Source: AC-32 sp963719275
GTDB lineage: Bacteria > Actinomycetota > Thermoleophilia > Gaiellales > Gaiellaceae
Reading direction: 5' to 3'
Assembly (NCBI GenBank): GCA_963719275.1
Contig: CAVRBT010000007.1
Span: forward strand, 148,226-212,225
DNA: 64,000 nt
Shown piece after piece: positions 1 to 8,949 of the stretch. The translations under genes were made by a program, and so were the position numbers. Below the pieces are notes generated by a model. That model was not told the DNA's origin. It saw only the letters and a program-made list of their open reading frames with translations, and made no database searches. Position 1 is the first letter of the stretch. Every line of letters starts with the position of its first letter.

Positions 1-146
1 GCCAGGACGCAACGACCGTGGATGAGACTCTTCGAGCAGCGCCCGCGATGAGGCGCGGCAGCGACCATCGACTCCACGATCTGTGCGTCGGATTGCTCCG
101 AGCGCTGGAAACACGCCGCAATCGAGCCCAGATCAGAGACCCTCAC
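1..146 (-). CDS. asparagine synthase-like protein, N-terminal fragment (possible lasso-type cyclase)
   Basis: The first 48 codons of a gene that continues beyond the left edge. The start is read as GTG at 146, with AGGG about 8 bases upstream. The N-terminus reads GSIAACFQRSEQSDAQ, followed by a VAAAPHRGR motif and HGRCVLA. This resembles the N-terminal glutaminase-like domain of asparagine synthase homologues, in which an HRGP-type motif follows the first helix. It lies 86 bases downstream of the RiPP precursor on the same strand. In lasso peptide loci the asparagine-synthase homologue (protein C) closes the macrolactam. Only about 48 residues are visible, so the assignment rests on motif resemblance and position. 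Confidence 0.5.
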   Translation of the reverse strand, partial: MRVSDLGSIAACFQRSEQSDAQIVESMVAAAPHRGRCSKSLIHGRCVL

Positions 147-232
147 GTCAGCCGACCCTAGTCCTTCAAAAGGAATGACGGCACCGCCAGGCCGCGGTCA
201 TTCGACGCTCGGCTCGCTGCCGAGACGTGTCT

Positions 233-403
233 TTAAGGCGATCCGACCGTGTTGGCGGAGCTCTCCTGCCACTTGTCGATGTGACAGTTCACCTTGCACC
301 CCTTGGCGTGTCCCGGGGTGAGGAAGGTGTGCTCCGCGATCGAGCCGTAGTCGGTGATTGCCGGTGCTTCGTACTCCAAGGTTGTCGAAATTGCCTGCTC
401 CAT
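233..403 (-). CDS. lasso-like RiPP precursor peptide
   Basis: A 56-residue peptide from ATG at 403. Residues 11-26 read YEAPAITDYGSIAEHT, which fits the lasso leader pattern YxxP, then Gly six residues on, then Thr six residues after that. B1/RRE proteins recognise this motif. The remainder, after the conserved Thr, contains GCKVNCH with two cysteines and ends NTVGSP. A classical lasso core would start two residues after the Thr and carry Asp or Glu at ring position 7-9. Here those positions are Lys, Gly and Cys, so a standard macrolactam ring is not predicted. No strong Shine-Dalgarno is visible, and a TTG at 421 is an alternative start. The same-strand neighbour downstream looks like an asparagine synthase homologue. 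Confidence 0.55.
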   Translation of the reverse strand: MEQAISTTLEYEAPAITDYGSIAEHTFLTPGHAKGCKVNCHIDKWQESSANTVGSP

Positions 404-417
404 GCACGTACGATGGC

Positions 418-785
418 TCAAGACGTGCCGTTTGGCAACTCACCGTTCGGACAGGGAAACACAGGATGCTCGGGTGCGCCCCAGCTCTCCTTGAACGAAC
501 GCAGGCCCTCGTCCTCGAGGTCGCTGCGTCCGAAGTCGAGCACCTGCGCCCCTGCTGAGCAGCCCAGGAGGATGCACTCCCAGAACAAGAGGTTGTTCGG
601 CCGCAGCGGCCACTGCCGGCGGTCGGACGCGCCGTACTTGTAGACGACTCGGCCGTTCCATTCGAGGAAGACGGCTCGAGGCGCCGCCTCGCCTCAGCGT
701 TGGAGAGCACGAAATTGCGCCAAGCCTGGCTGTCGGCCTCCAGGAGCTCGCACGTCGTCGCGCGTGCCGCCTCAGACACCGTCAT
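418..785 (-). pseudogene. FemAB/GNAT-like acyltransferase remnant
   Basis: ATG at 785 is preceded by a perfect AGGAGG. The first 32 codons (LLEADSQAWRNFVLSN) look like the N-terminus of a FemAB-type peptidyl- or acyl-transferase. The reading frame then changes. Codons for WNGRVVYKYGASDRR, PNNLLFWECI and LDFGRSDLEDEGLRSFK, the C-terminal hallmark of the family, continue in another frame to a TGA at 418. The middle of the protein (roughly 250 residues in normal members) is missing, so this is an internally deleted and frameshifted relic. A second relic of the same family lies at 20528-21040. It sits just upstream of the RiPP precursor on the same strand. Confidence 0.7.
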
Positions 786-975
786 TCGTGAGGAGCCTCC
801 TAACGAGAGTGCGGACGAGCATCGGGAGCTCGACGAGCCCAGGCCGAACGTCGTCGCGCGCGACGCGCCTGGCGAACGTCCGTGTTAGGTGCTCGAGCTC
901 GATTGCCAGCGGCTACCAAAGACCGCGTTCCGCGCGTTCCAGCTCGCCGAATTCGATGTCGGCTGCTGTCGTCAT
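772..975 (-). pseudogene. small ORF with in-frame TAG, unknown function
   Basis: ATG at 975 has GGAG about 5 bases upstream. The frame encodes MTTAADIEFGELERAERGLW, then a TAG, then stays open for 45 more codons (ending LVRRLLTNDGV) to a TGA at 772. That stop overlaps the start of the FemAB relic by 14 bases, an arrangement typical of coupled genes. No family is recognised. It may be a small protein broken by a nonsense mutation, or two unrelated frames that happen to align. Confidence 0.3.
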
Positions 976-1074
976 GGCTCCGGCGCGGCCTCCCCCGCGC
1001 TTCGCCTAATCATCCGGTCGTTCCGGCGGTGCGACAACTCGCCACCCGGCTAGGTTGGTCGCGTTGGAGCGCCT

Positions 1075-2166
1075 TCAGGACGCGAGCGACGGGAGCACGT
1101 CGTCGACCGCGACGCGGCTGCCGTCGGCGTCGAGCGACGCGTCGACCGCCTCGATGATCCGGACGACCTGGAGGCCGATCTCGGCGCTCGAGCGGGGCGC
1201 CACCGCGGTGCGGATCGCCTCGCAGAAGTCGCTCATCTCGAGATAGAGCGGCTCGGCCGCCGCGATCTGGGGCGAGAGGATGTCGCCGGTGCGGTAGGTC
1301 ATCCGGTACTCGCCGAAGGTCTCCGGGTTCGGCAGGTCGACGCCGCTGTCGAAGACGCGCACCGGCTCGGTGCTCGTGTCGTCGTAGACGACCATCTTCT
1401 GCGAGCCGACGACGGTCGTCCGCCGCAGCTTGCTCGGCGCGAGCCACGAGAGCTCGACGTGGGCGATCGCGGCGGAGGGGAACTCGAGGTTGATGAAGGT
1501 CACGTCCGGGATCGACGGAATCACGCAGCCGCGGCTGAGCGCGGTCACATGCGAGGGCGTCTCGCCGAGCCAGTAACGGAGGATCGAGAAGTCGTGCGGC
1601 CCGAGGTCCCAGGCGACGCTCACGTCCGCCTGGTGGAGGCCGAGGTTCACGCGGCTCGTGGAGATGAAGTAGATGTCGCCCAGCTCGCCGCTCAAGATCA
1701 GGCGGCGAATCGCGTCGACGGGCGGGCTGTAGAGGAACGTGTGCCCCGGCATGAGTACGAGGTCGCGCGCAAGCGCGAGGTCGATCAGCTCGCGCGCCTC
1801 GGCCGAGGAGCCGGCGAGCGGCTTCTCGACGAAGACGTGCTTGCCGGCCTTGAGCGCGCGCGCGGCGAGTTCGAAGTGCGTCGAGACGGGCGTCGCGATC
1901 GCGACCGCGTCGACCGTGGGGTCGTTCAGCACCGCGTCGTACGAGCGCGTCACCCGGCTGGCGGGGTAGCGCCGCCGGATCGCCTCGAGCGGCTCGGCGC
2001 GGCCGTCACAGACGTAGGCGATTTCGGCCTCCGGCAGCTCGTGCAGGTTGCGGACGAGGTTCGGGCCCCAGTAGCCGAGCCCGACCACGGCAATCCGTAC
2101 CGGCACTGTGAGCGGTAGCGGCGAGGGCTGCCCGTTCCGGGCAGGCGGCTTCGGAAACGCGCTCAC
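1075..2166 (-). CDS. Gfo/Idh/MocA family NAD(P)-dependent oxidoreductase
   Basis: A 363-residue cytosolic oxidoreductase, probably acting on a nucleotide-linked sugar. A Rossmann motif VGLGYWGPNLVRNL lies near residue 25, the EKP motif (KHVFVEKPLAG) near residue 115, and the substrate-domain segment VAWDLGPHDFSILRYW near residue 200. Length and layout match WlbA-like and related sugar dehydrogenases. The GTG start at 2166 overlaps the TGA of the upstream sugar transferase (GTGA), which indicates translational coupling and decides the start. A later GTG just before the Rossmann strand is possible. It probably supplies an oxidised or amino-sugar precursor to the polysaccharide made by this locus. 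Confidence 0.85.
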   Translation of the reverse strand: MSAFPKPPARNGQPSPLPLTVPVRIAVVGLGYWGPNLVRNLHELPEAEIAYVCDGRAEPLEAIRRRYPASRVTRSYDAVLNDPTVDAVAIATPVSTHFELAARALKAGKHVFVEKPLAGSSAEARELIDLALARDLVLMPGHTFLYSPPVDAIRRLILSGELGDIYFISTSRVNLGLHQADVSVAWDLGPHDFSILRYWLGETPSHVTALSRGCVIPSIPDVTFINLEFPSAAIAHVELSWLAPSKLRRTTVVGSQKMVVYDDTSTEPVRVFDSGVDLPNPETFGEYRMTYRTGDILSPQIAAAEPLYLEMSDFCEAIRTAVAPRSSAEIGLQVVRIIEAVDASLDADGSRVAVDDVLPSLAS

Positions 2167-3728
2167 GCCGTCGCCCTCCTCGCGAAGACCTCGAACGGCG
2201 TGCGGCAGAGCAGGCGCAGGTCGAGCCCGAGCGTCCACCCATGCGCGTAGGCGACGTCCATGTCGAGCGCCTCGCGGAAGGTCGCGTGCGCCCGCGCCGT
2301 CACCTGCCAGAGCCCGGTGATCCCCGCCGGGACGAGGAAGCGGTCGAAGTGATGCGGCAGGAAGTGCTCGGTCTCGTAGGCGATGCACGGACGCGGGCCG
2401 ACGAGCGACATGTCGCCGCGCAGCACGTTGATGAGCTGCGGCAGCTCGTCGAGGCTCGTCTTCCGCAGCCAGTGACCGAAGGGAGTGATGGCGTCGCCGC
2501 CGAGCTTGTAGACCCCGTTCACGGTCGGCGCGGTCCGCGGGTCCATCGTCCGACGGATGTAGTCCCGGTGCGCAGCGTCGTCGACGTCGGTCCGCATTGT
2601 CCGGAACTTGAGCGCCGTGAACTCGCGCTGGTAGAGGCCGAGCCGCGTCTGCCGGAAGAACACCGGCCCCGGCGAGTCGCGCTTCACGCGCCAGGCGATG
2701 TAGGCGAACAGCGGCGCGGTCAACAGGAGCAGGACGGAGGCGCCGACGATGTCGATCGTGCGCTTGATCGCCAGTGACGACGGCGAGAGCCGCCTCGGAG
2801 GCAGCTCGACGAGCGGCAGGCCCTCGACGGTGTCGACCTGGACGCGCGGGCTTACGAGCTCGAACAGGCGCGGGACGATGTCGATCTGTACCTCGACCTC
2901 CTCGAGCGAGCGCACGAGCGCCAGCGTCTCCTCCGGTGAGTCGCTCGAGAACGCGATCACGATCCGCTCGACGTCCAGCAGCCGGACGAGCTCCGGCAGG
3001 CGCTCGGACGGGCCGAGCAGCGCGACCTGGTCGAGCCCGTCCTGCCTCGGCCGGGGCTGCGAGTCGACGAAGCCGACGAGGTTGATCCCGTACTCCGGAT
3101 GCCTGAGGAACTTGCGCGCAACCTGCTGGCCGACGTCACCGGCGCCGACGATGATCGTGTTCTGAAGGTACGAGAGGCTGTGGCGGCAGATCCTCCGGGC
3201 GCACGCTCGCGCGAGCGTCACGACGCCGATCGCGGCGGCCCAGAAGGCGATCAGCTTCGAGAGGTCCGGGTGCGCGACGCCGAGCACCCAGGTGCCGGCG
3301 AACAAGAGCCAGACGCCGACCGTGACGAGGTGGAAGACGCCCGAGAAGTCGTCGGTCGTCGGATGGTGTGTCCGCTCCTCGTCCTGGTCGTAGAGCCGGT
3401 AGAGCTTCGCGATCACGATCCACCCGGGCAACGTCGCGAGCAGGAGCAGTGACTCCTGGAGGCTCGTCGCGCGGTTCGACGCGCCCCCGCCGGCGCCGAA
3501 CACGAGCTCCACGGCGGCAAAGGCGAGGACGAGCCCCACGACGTCGGCGAGCACGAGGAGCCGCCTGACGAGCCAGCCGCGACGGTGCGGATTCGACGTG
3601 CGCCGCCGCTCGAGGATCTGCAGCGTGCGGCGGTCGGCGATCCCGGCGAGGTCGCCGAAGATCGCCGCGGACGCGACGCCGGACCGCTCGTAGAGCGGCA
3701 GCGTCGCCTCTCTTCCGATTTCCGCCAT
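2163..3728 (-). CDS. polyprenyl-phosphate sugar-1-phosphate transferase (initiating glycosyltransferase)
   Basis: A 521-residue integral membrane enzyme that loads the first sugar phosphate onto undecaprenyl phosphate and so starts repeat-unit synthesis. The N-terminal half has about four hydrophobic helices (residues 55-160) and a CoA-binding/Rossmann-like region with IIVGAGDVGQQVARKFL near residue 195. A further helix near 330 leads into the catalytic domain, with GPVFFRQTRLG, ALKFRTM, DELPQLINVLRGDMSLVGPRP and TGLWQV. This is the full WbaP/EpsE-type architecture. AGGGA lies close to the ATG at 3728. Its stop overlaps the start of the oxidoreductase gene. The 146 bases upstream separate it from a divergent gene and presumably hold its promoter. 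Confidence 0.93.
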   Translation of the reverse strand: MAEIGREATLPLYERSGVASAAIFGDLAGIADRRTLQILERRRTSNPHRRGWLVRRLLVLADVVGLVLAFAAVELVFGAGGGASNRATSLQESLLLLATLPGWIVIAKLYRLYDQDEERTHHPTTDDFSGVFHLVTVGVWLLFAGTWVLGVAHPDLSKLIAFWAAAIGVVTLARACARRICRHSLSYLQNTIIVGAGDVGQQVARKFLRHPEYGINLVGFVDSQPRPRQDGLDQVALLGPSERLPELVRLLDVERIVIAFSSDSPEETLALVRSLEEVEVQIDIVPRLFELVSPRVQVDTVEGLPLVELPPRRLSPSSLAIKRTIDIVGASVLLLLTAPLFAYIAWRVKRDSPGPVFFRQTRLGLYQREFTALKFRTMRTDVDDAAHRDYIRRTMDPRTAPTVNGVYKLGGDAITPFGHWLRKTSLDELPQLINVLRGDMSLVGPRPCIAYETEHFLPHHFDRFLVPAGITGLWQVTARAHATFREALDMDVAYAHGWTLGLDLRLLCRTPFEVFARRATA

Positions 3729-3874
3729 TTCCCTGCGTGCCTCCAGCCCCTCGAGTGAATCGCCGCCGTCAAGGCCAGGCTATGAGCGTCGAGACTCGAT
3801 TTGAAGGCCAGAGGGGCAAGACCGTCCGCGCGGGCGGGAACTAGCCGATTGCAGGGCTTGCAGCCCGGTCGGGG

Positions 3875-4585
3875 GTGCCCGATAGGCCAGTTGGCACGGG
3901 CGTGGCGACGTGTGACAGTGCCCGTGTGAGGGTCGATGCGGCACGACCCGGTCCGCGCGTGCGCGCGAGCCGCGAGCTCGCGCTCTGGCTGGCGCCGGCG
4001 GTCGCCGTCGCGCTAGCCCAGATCGCTGCCCAGCTCGTCGACTTCCAGCTCTACGACCTCCACCTCCGCGCGCTGAACGCCAACTCGGACGCGAGCGTGG
4101 TCGCGTGGCTGACCCCTGCAGGAATGGCCCTCGCGCTCGCGGGGGTTATCGCGTGCCTCCAGCGCCGCGGCAGGGCTCACGCGCGCGGCGCTGCCGTCGC
4201 AGCGCTCCTCGTCGGACTGCTCGTGGTCGCGAGCGCACGCCGCGGGGCGTTCGGCGGCTCGCTCTCGCTCCACCGCTCGACACTGATGCTCGCGCCGGCC
4301 CTCGCCGTACTGCTCGCGCTCCTGCTCCGGGAGGCGCGCGAGGTCGAGGCGACCCCGCGCCGCCTGCTCCGGATCGGCTGCGCGCTGCTCGTCGGCTCGT
4401 ACCTCCTCCACGTCGTGGGCGGCGCTCTCGCCGACGCCGTCGGCGGCGAGCACTCGTGGACGTATCAGGTCGGAGCGGCGCTGAAGGAAGGCACCGAGGT
4501 CGCGGGTTGGCTGATCGTCGGCCTCGGCTGCTGCCGAGCGGCTGCGGGCGGCCGTGCTCCCGGGCGGGCAGCACTCGCCGACTGA
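3875..4585 (+). CDS. multi-pass membrane protein, unknown function
   Basis: A 236-residue protein with about six hydrophobic segments, for example residues 35-55, 82-97, 107-122, 135-150, 165-185 and 205-225. Between the fifth and sixth segments is GGEHSWTYQVGAALKEGTEVAGWL, in which a conserved-looking acidic HExxE-type pattern faces the membrane. The protein at 53824-54435 has a similar composition and a related LHERF segment. It is transcribed away from the sugar transferase gene. The GTG at 3875 is the first possible start, and later in-frame GTGs are plausible. The function is not recognised. Confidence 0.6.
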   Translation: MPDRPVGTGVATCDSARVRVDAARPGPRVRASRELALWLAPAVAVALAQIAAQLVDFQLYDLHLRALNANSDASVVAWLTPAGMALALAGVIACLQRRGRAHARGAAVAALLVGLLVVASARRGAFGGSLSLHRSTLMLAPALAVLLALLLREAREVEATPRRLLRIGCALLVGSYLLHVVGGALADAVGGEHSWTYQVGAALKEGTEVAGWLIVGLGCCRAAAGGRAPGRAALAD

Positions 4586-4711
4586 CGGCGACGGCGTCGA
4601 CGTCTCGACCGTAGCCCGCCGACAACGCGACACCATCCTCCACACAGCGAGGTCGACGTACTCGCGCGAGGGATACGCTCACGCGCGTCGGCTGCCGATT
4701 CGTATGGCGTC

Positions 4712-7700
4712 ATGGTGGGAGCCGCCCCCACTGCCGCCGACGCAAGCTCTCGGCGTCGCAGCGCCACAGCGCCTCGTCCGACGTGGTCCGGGGCTGCGAG
4801 GCCCGGACCTAGACGTTCAGGGGGTCTCCGCGCGCTCTGCGTGCTCGCCGGAGTACTGGCCGTCGCACTCTGGCCGGCAGCTGCGCATGCGCGCATAGAC
4901 GCCGGCCGCGCCGACACCGAACAGCCCCGGCTCTGGGGCGTCGAAATCGGCACGCACGCGGGGACGTTCGCCCGTCCCACGTACCTCGCTCGGATGAAGC
5001 ACGCCGGAATCAACGCCGTCGTGGTCGACCCGAGGCGACTCACGCTGAAGGACCTCAGGGCGACGGTGAAAGCCGCGAAAGGGGCAAGGCTGTGGGTGAT
5101 CGAGCTCATTCCGCCCGCGCATGCGAAGGCGACGAGAAGTGTCAAGGCCGTCCGCGCGACCTGCCGCGCGCCCCGCAAGCCCGCTCAAACCCTGTGCGCC
5201 GCGAGCACGGCCTCGCCCTCGGCCGCGATCGCGCTGTCGCGCAGCGGTTCAGCCGGCTCGATGGTGGCCGTGCGCCTGGCCGGGCCGGCGCAGGTTGCGA
5301 GGCTCCGCGGCGTCTCTTCGTCCGGCTTGCAGATCCTCGCGTTGGTCAAGCTGAGGGCGCACAGATTCGCGACCTCCGCGTGGCGGAAGGCGATCGGTGT
5401 CGCCGCGACGACGAGCTCACTTGACCTTGCCGTCACGCCCACCGGCAGCTCGAACCAGACGCTCAGCCCCTATCTCAACCAGCTGGGCAAGCCGCCGGGC
5501 GCGCCCGCCTCGTTTGCCGTGACCGGCTCGACCGCCTCGACTATCTCCGTTGCCTGGGCCGCGGTCGTCGGCGCCACGGAGTACAACATCACCGCGAACG
5601 GCAAGTTCGCCGGGAAGACGGCAACGACCTCGTTCACCGTCGGCGGCCTCGCCTGCAGCACGGCCTACAAGCTCGCGGTGACTGCCAAGAACGCAGCCGG
5701 TAAGACCTCGAAGGCGTCGACGTTGATGGCGAGCACCGCATCCTGCTCCGACACCACGCCGCCCACCGTGGCGGTGACCGCTCCCACTGCAGACGCAACC
5801 GTGTCAGGCAACGTCTCCGTAACGGCGAGCGCGAGCGACAACGTCGGGCTTGCGAGAGTCGAGTTCTGGGTCGACGGTGTACAGGAGGCTGCCGATGCGA
5901 GCCCGCCTTACAGCTACGGCTGGGACACGACGCAGGACGCAGGGGGCCCGCACACGATCCTCGCCAAGGCCTTCGACACCAGCAACAACAGCGCGAGCGA
6001 GACGATCGGCGTCACCGTCTCGAACTCCCCTTGCGTCACGAGCTCGGCGAGCTGGCAGAACACGGCGATGCTGAGCCCGGACGGGACCTTCGACGTGTCC
6101 TTCGACGCGACGCCGAGCGCGGGGAACGTCGACGCCGTCACCGGGCTCTCCGCCGCGGCCGCCTTGGCGTACAGCGACCTCGCGGTGACCGCCCGCTTCA
6201 ACTCGAGCGGATCGATCGACGCGATCAACGGCGGCGGCTACGCCGCGACGAACACTGTGCCGTACGCGGGCGGCTCGACCTATCACTTCCGGGCGGCCGT
6301 CAACGTCCCGAGTCACACCTACAGCCTCTACGTGACGCCGCCCGGCAAGCCCGAGACGCCCGTCGCGCTCAACTACGCGTTCCGCACCGGGCAGGGGGCG
6401 GTCTCGGCGCTCTCGAACTGGGCCGTGACGGCCGCCGACGGCAGCCACCAGACGTGCGGCCTCGCCGTCACGAACCCGACCGATATGACCGCGCCGAGCG
6501 CGCCGACAGGCCTTGCGAAGACGAGCTCGACCCAGACCTCGCTTTCGCTCTCCTGGGCCGCCTCGACCGACAACGTCGGCGATCGCCGGCTACACGGTCT
6601 ACGTCAACGGCACCGCGAGCTCGGCTGCGGCCGGGACGTCGCGGACGATCTCCGGCCTCAGCTGCGGCAGCACCTACACGATCGGCGTCGACGCCTACGA
6701 CGCGGCCGGCAACCATTCCGCGCAGACGAGCACGACGATGTCGACCAGCGCGTGCCCCGGCGACACGACACCGCCCTCGACGCCCACGAATCTCCACCAA
6801 AGCGGCTCGACGGCGACGTCGGTGACCGTCTCCTGGACCGCGTCGACCGACAACGTCGGCGTCACCGGCTACGGCGCTTACATGAACGGAACCCTGGACG
6901 GCTCACCGACCAGCGACCAGCTACACCTTCACCGGCCTCACCTGCGGCACCAGCTACACCCTCGCCGTCGACGCCGCCGACGCAGCCGGCAACCGCTCAG
7001 CCAAACCAGCACCAGCACTCAGCACCAACGCCTGCCCCGACACGACCCCGCCGTCGACGCCGACGGGGCTCGCCACGAGCGCGGTCGGCCAGACCTCGAT
7101 CACGCTCTCCTGGACGGCCTCGAGCGACAACGTGGGGGTGACCGGCTATCGGCTCTACCTGGGCGGCAGCCAGGTGGGGACATCGCCCTCGACCAGCTAC
7201 GTCTTCAGCGGGCTCACGTGCGGGACGTCGCTACACGCTCGGCGTCGCCGCCGTCGATGCCGCGGGGAACGTCTCCGGCACCGCGACGATCGCCGCAACG
7301 GCGGCGGCCTGCTCGCCTCAGCCTCCGCCTCCGCCGAATCAGTGGGCCGGTACTTTCGACTGCTACGGGCCGAGTACGTCTGGCTGCTGGTCGCCTGCTA
7401 CATGCTCGATCACAGCCGCTACCTCGAACACCACTGATCTGCAAAACAAGGTAAACGCCGCGAGGGCGGGCGATGTCGTCTGCGGGAACGGTGCGTACAC
7501 GTCGCTGACGCTCACCGACAAGGACAACGCCTCAGACATCATCGTCCAGAGCGCGAATCCGGACAGTCCGATGTCGCTCGCCACTCTCAACCTGACGCGC
7601 TCGACGCACTGGAAGTTCCAGGGGATCCACTTCACCAGGAATAGTGCCCTGCTCGGGAATACGGACGTCACGCTGACGCACAACCTTCACGAGAGCGGCC

Positions 7701-8530
7701 AGTTGAAACTGTCGGCCAGCGACGTTCTCAACTACGGGACGGTCGTGCCGAATGCGAACGTGACCATCGACCACGACGAGTTCACGAATTACCAGGAAGA
7801 AGACGGCGGCCACGAGGGGCGACTCGAGCTGTATGGCAGCGTCGCCGCAGGCCAACAGAGAGTCCCCGACGGGTTCACGATCCAGTATTCCTACTTCCAC
7901 GGCGGCTACCCGAACTCATGCTCGGACGGCATCCAGATGGTCGCTGAGACCTCGGGAGCGGTGATCCGTTACAACGAGTTCGCCAATATGCCGCAGGGAG
8001 CGTGTGCGCAGGAGCATCCGGCGCAAGCCCCCCACGTCGACCCGATCCAGAGCGTCGGCGACAACGACGTCACGATCACCGGTAACTACTTCCACAACAT
8101 GGGAGACGGCAGCGGCGGGATCGAGTTCTTCGACGGCTGCAACGCGACCGTGGTAACCAACAACGTGGTCGTCGGCTCGTCCTATGCGCGCTCGATCTCG
8201 CTCGGTTACTCCGACCCCTGCAGCAACGCGACCGTGAAGCACAACGTCCTTGGAAACCTGCTCTCGCTCGGACAATCCGGCGATAGCGGGAACGTTGCAA
8301 CCGACAACGTGATGGACGGCTTCTACGTGGGCGAGAAGTTTGGCGTGACCGATAACTACAACCTCTGCACCGTCAACAACGGCACCTGCACGGGAGCCCA
8401 GGGTCTGCTGAATACGCCCGTCTACGAGGGCGGCGCTGCGCCCTCAGGTTATTACGGCTGGGCGCTTGCGTCGAACTCACCCGGCTATCACGCTGCCAGC
8501 GACGGCAAGAGCATGGGGATCGCACCCTAG
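4712..8530 (+). CDS. secreted FnIII / beta-helix protein, frameshifted three times
   Basis: A secreted protein of about 1,270 codons if repaired. Residues 40-62 form a signal-like helix ending AAAHA. After a unique region come FnIII repeats (from about residue 265), an Ig-like segment (PPTVAVTAPTADATVSG), further FnIII units with DNVGVTGY motifs, a short PPPPP linker and a C-terminal right-handed beta-helix (GDGSGGIEFFDG). The frame breaks near 6581, 6915 and 7230. Each break is explained by one extra G, and together the three restore the original frame. As sequenced, translation stops at 7141. The last 1.2 kb is the same DNA as at 10900-12132. The role is probably extracellular polysaccharide binding or cleavage. 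Confidence 0.7.
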
Positions 8531-8553
8531 GGCGCCGACTTGCCGACGAACAG
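7321..8553 (+). repeat. 1.23-kb direct repeat, copy A (beta-helix module)
   Basis: This stretch matches 10900-12132 at a constant offset of 3,579 bases. The translations agree in all readable frames on both strands. The first clear mismatch after the shared stop codon is at 8554 (c, against t at 12133). Upstream, identity fades inside the CCN-rich stretch that encodes the proline linker. A few more matching bases follow to about 8573. Confidence 0.9.
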
Positions 8554-8599
8554 CTCGAAGGTCGCTTCCAGTGAGGGATGGCGAGCGGAAGCGTGTCTG

Positions 8600-8712
8600 A
8601 CAACGCCATCGTCGAGCAGACGTGGCGTCCTCTCTTCGGAACCGAGCCGGATTTCCAGCGGCAGGAGTTCCGCCAGGCATTCCCTCCGGTAGGTGAGTGA
8701 GGCTCCGCAGGC
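8600..8712 (-). pseudogene. GT2 glycosyltransferase internal fragment
   Basis: On the minus strand this piece reads SLTYRRECLAELLPLEIRLGSEE, which matches residues of the intact GT2 at 12462-13352 (SLTYRRECLAQLLPLEVRLG). The rest of the gene is gone. The fragment follows repeat copy A much as the intact GT2 follows copy B, so the duplicated block originally included both genes. Confidence 0.65.
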
Positions 8713-8748
8713 CTATTCGTTGCAGATTTCGGCCTTGTTTCCGGGCCG

Positions 8749-8949
8749 ATGTCGGATGGGCTCACGCTTTCTTGGGTCGGCGTCGGTTACATCATCTCGG
8801 AGGGGAACGGCGCGTTCCTGCTCGTCGCCGGGATCCTCGCGTGGCTCTCGGTCCGCCGCGGTCGCATGATGCTCGCGGTGCCGATCCTCGCGACGGTGTG
8901 CGTGCTGGGCTACGCCGTGGCCTGGTTCGCCATGAGCGGCAAGCCTTAG
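8749..8949 (+). CDS. small two-helix membrane protein
   Basis: A 66-residue ORF with two hydrophobic segments, GAFLLVAGILAWLSV (residues 21-35) and MLAVPILATVCVLGYAVAWF (42-61), separated by a basic RRGRM loop. Its end overlaps by four bases the stop of the convergent gene at 8946. No family is recognised. The compact hydrophobic design makes it more likely real than chance, but there is no strong Shine-Dalgarno. Confidence 0.45.
   Translation: MSDGLTLSWVGVGYIISEGNGAFLLVAGILAWLSVRRGRMMLAVPILATVCVLGYAVAWFAMSGKP

Noticed and set aside
227..643. Plus-strand ORF of 138 codons at the left edge
   Set aside because: It lies antisense to the RiPP precursor and the FemAB relic, has no protein motif and reflects GC-rich third positions.
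1459..2118. Plus-strand ORF of 219 codons
   Set aside because: Antisense to the Gfo/Idh/MocA gene; composition rich in Arg and Val without motifs.
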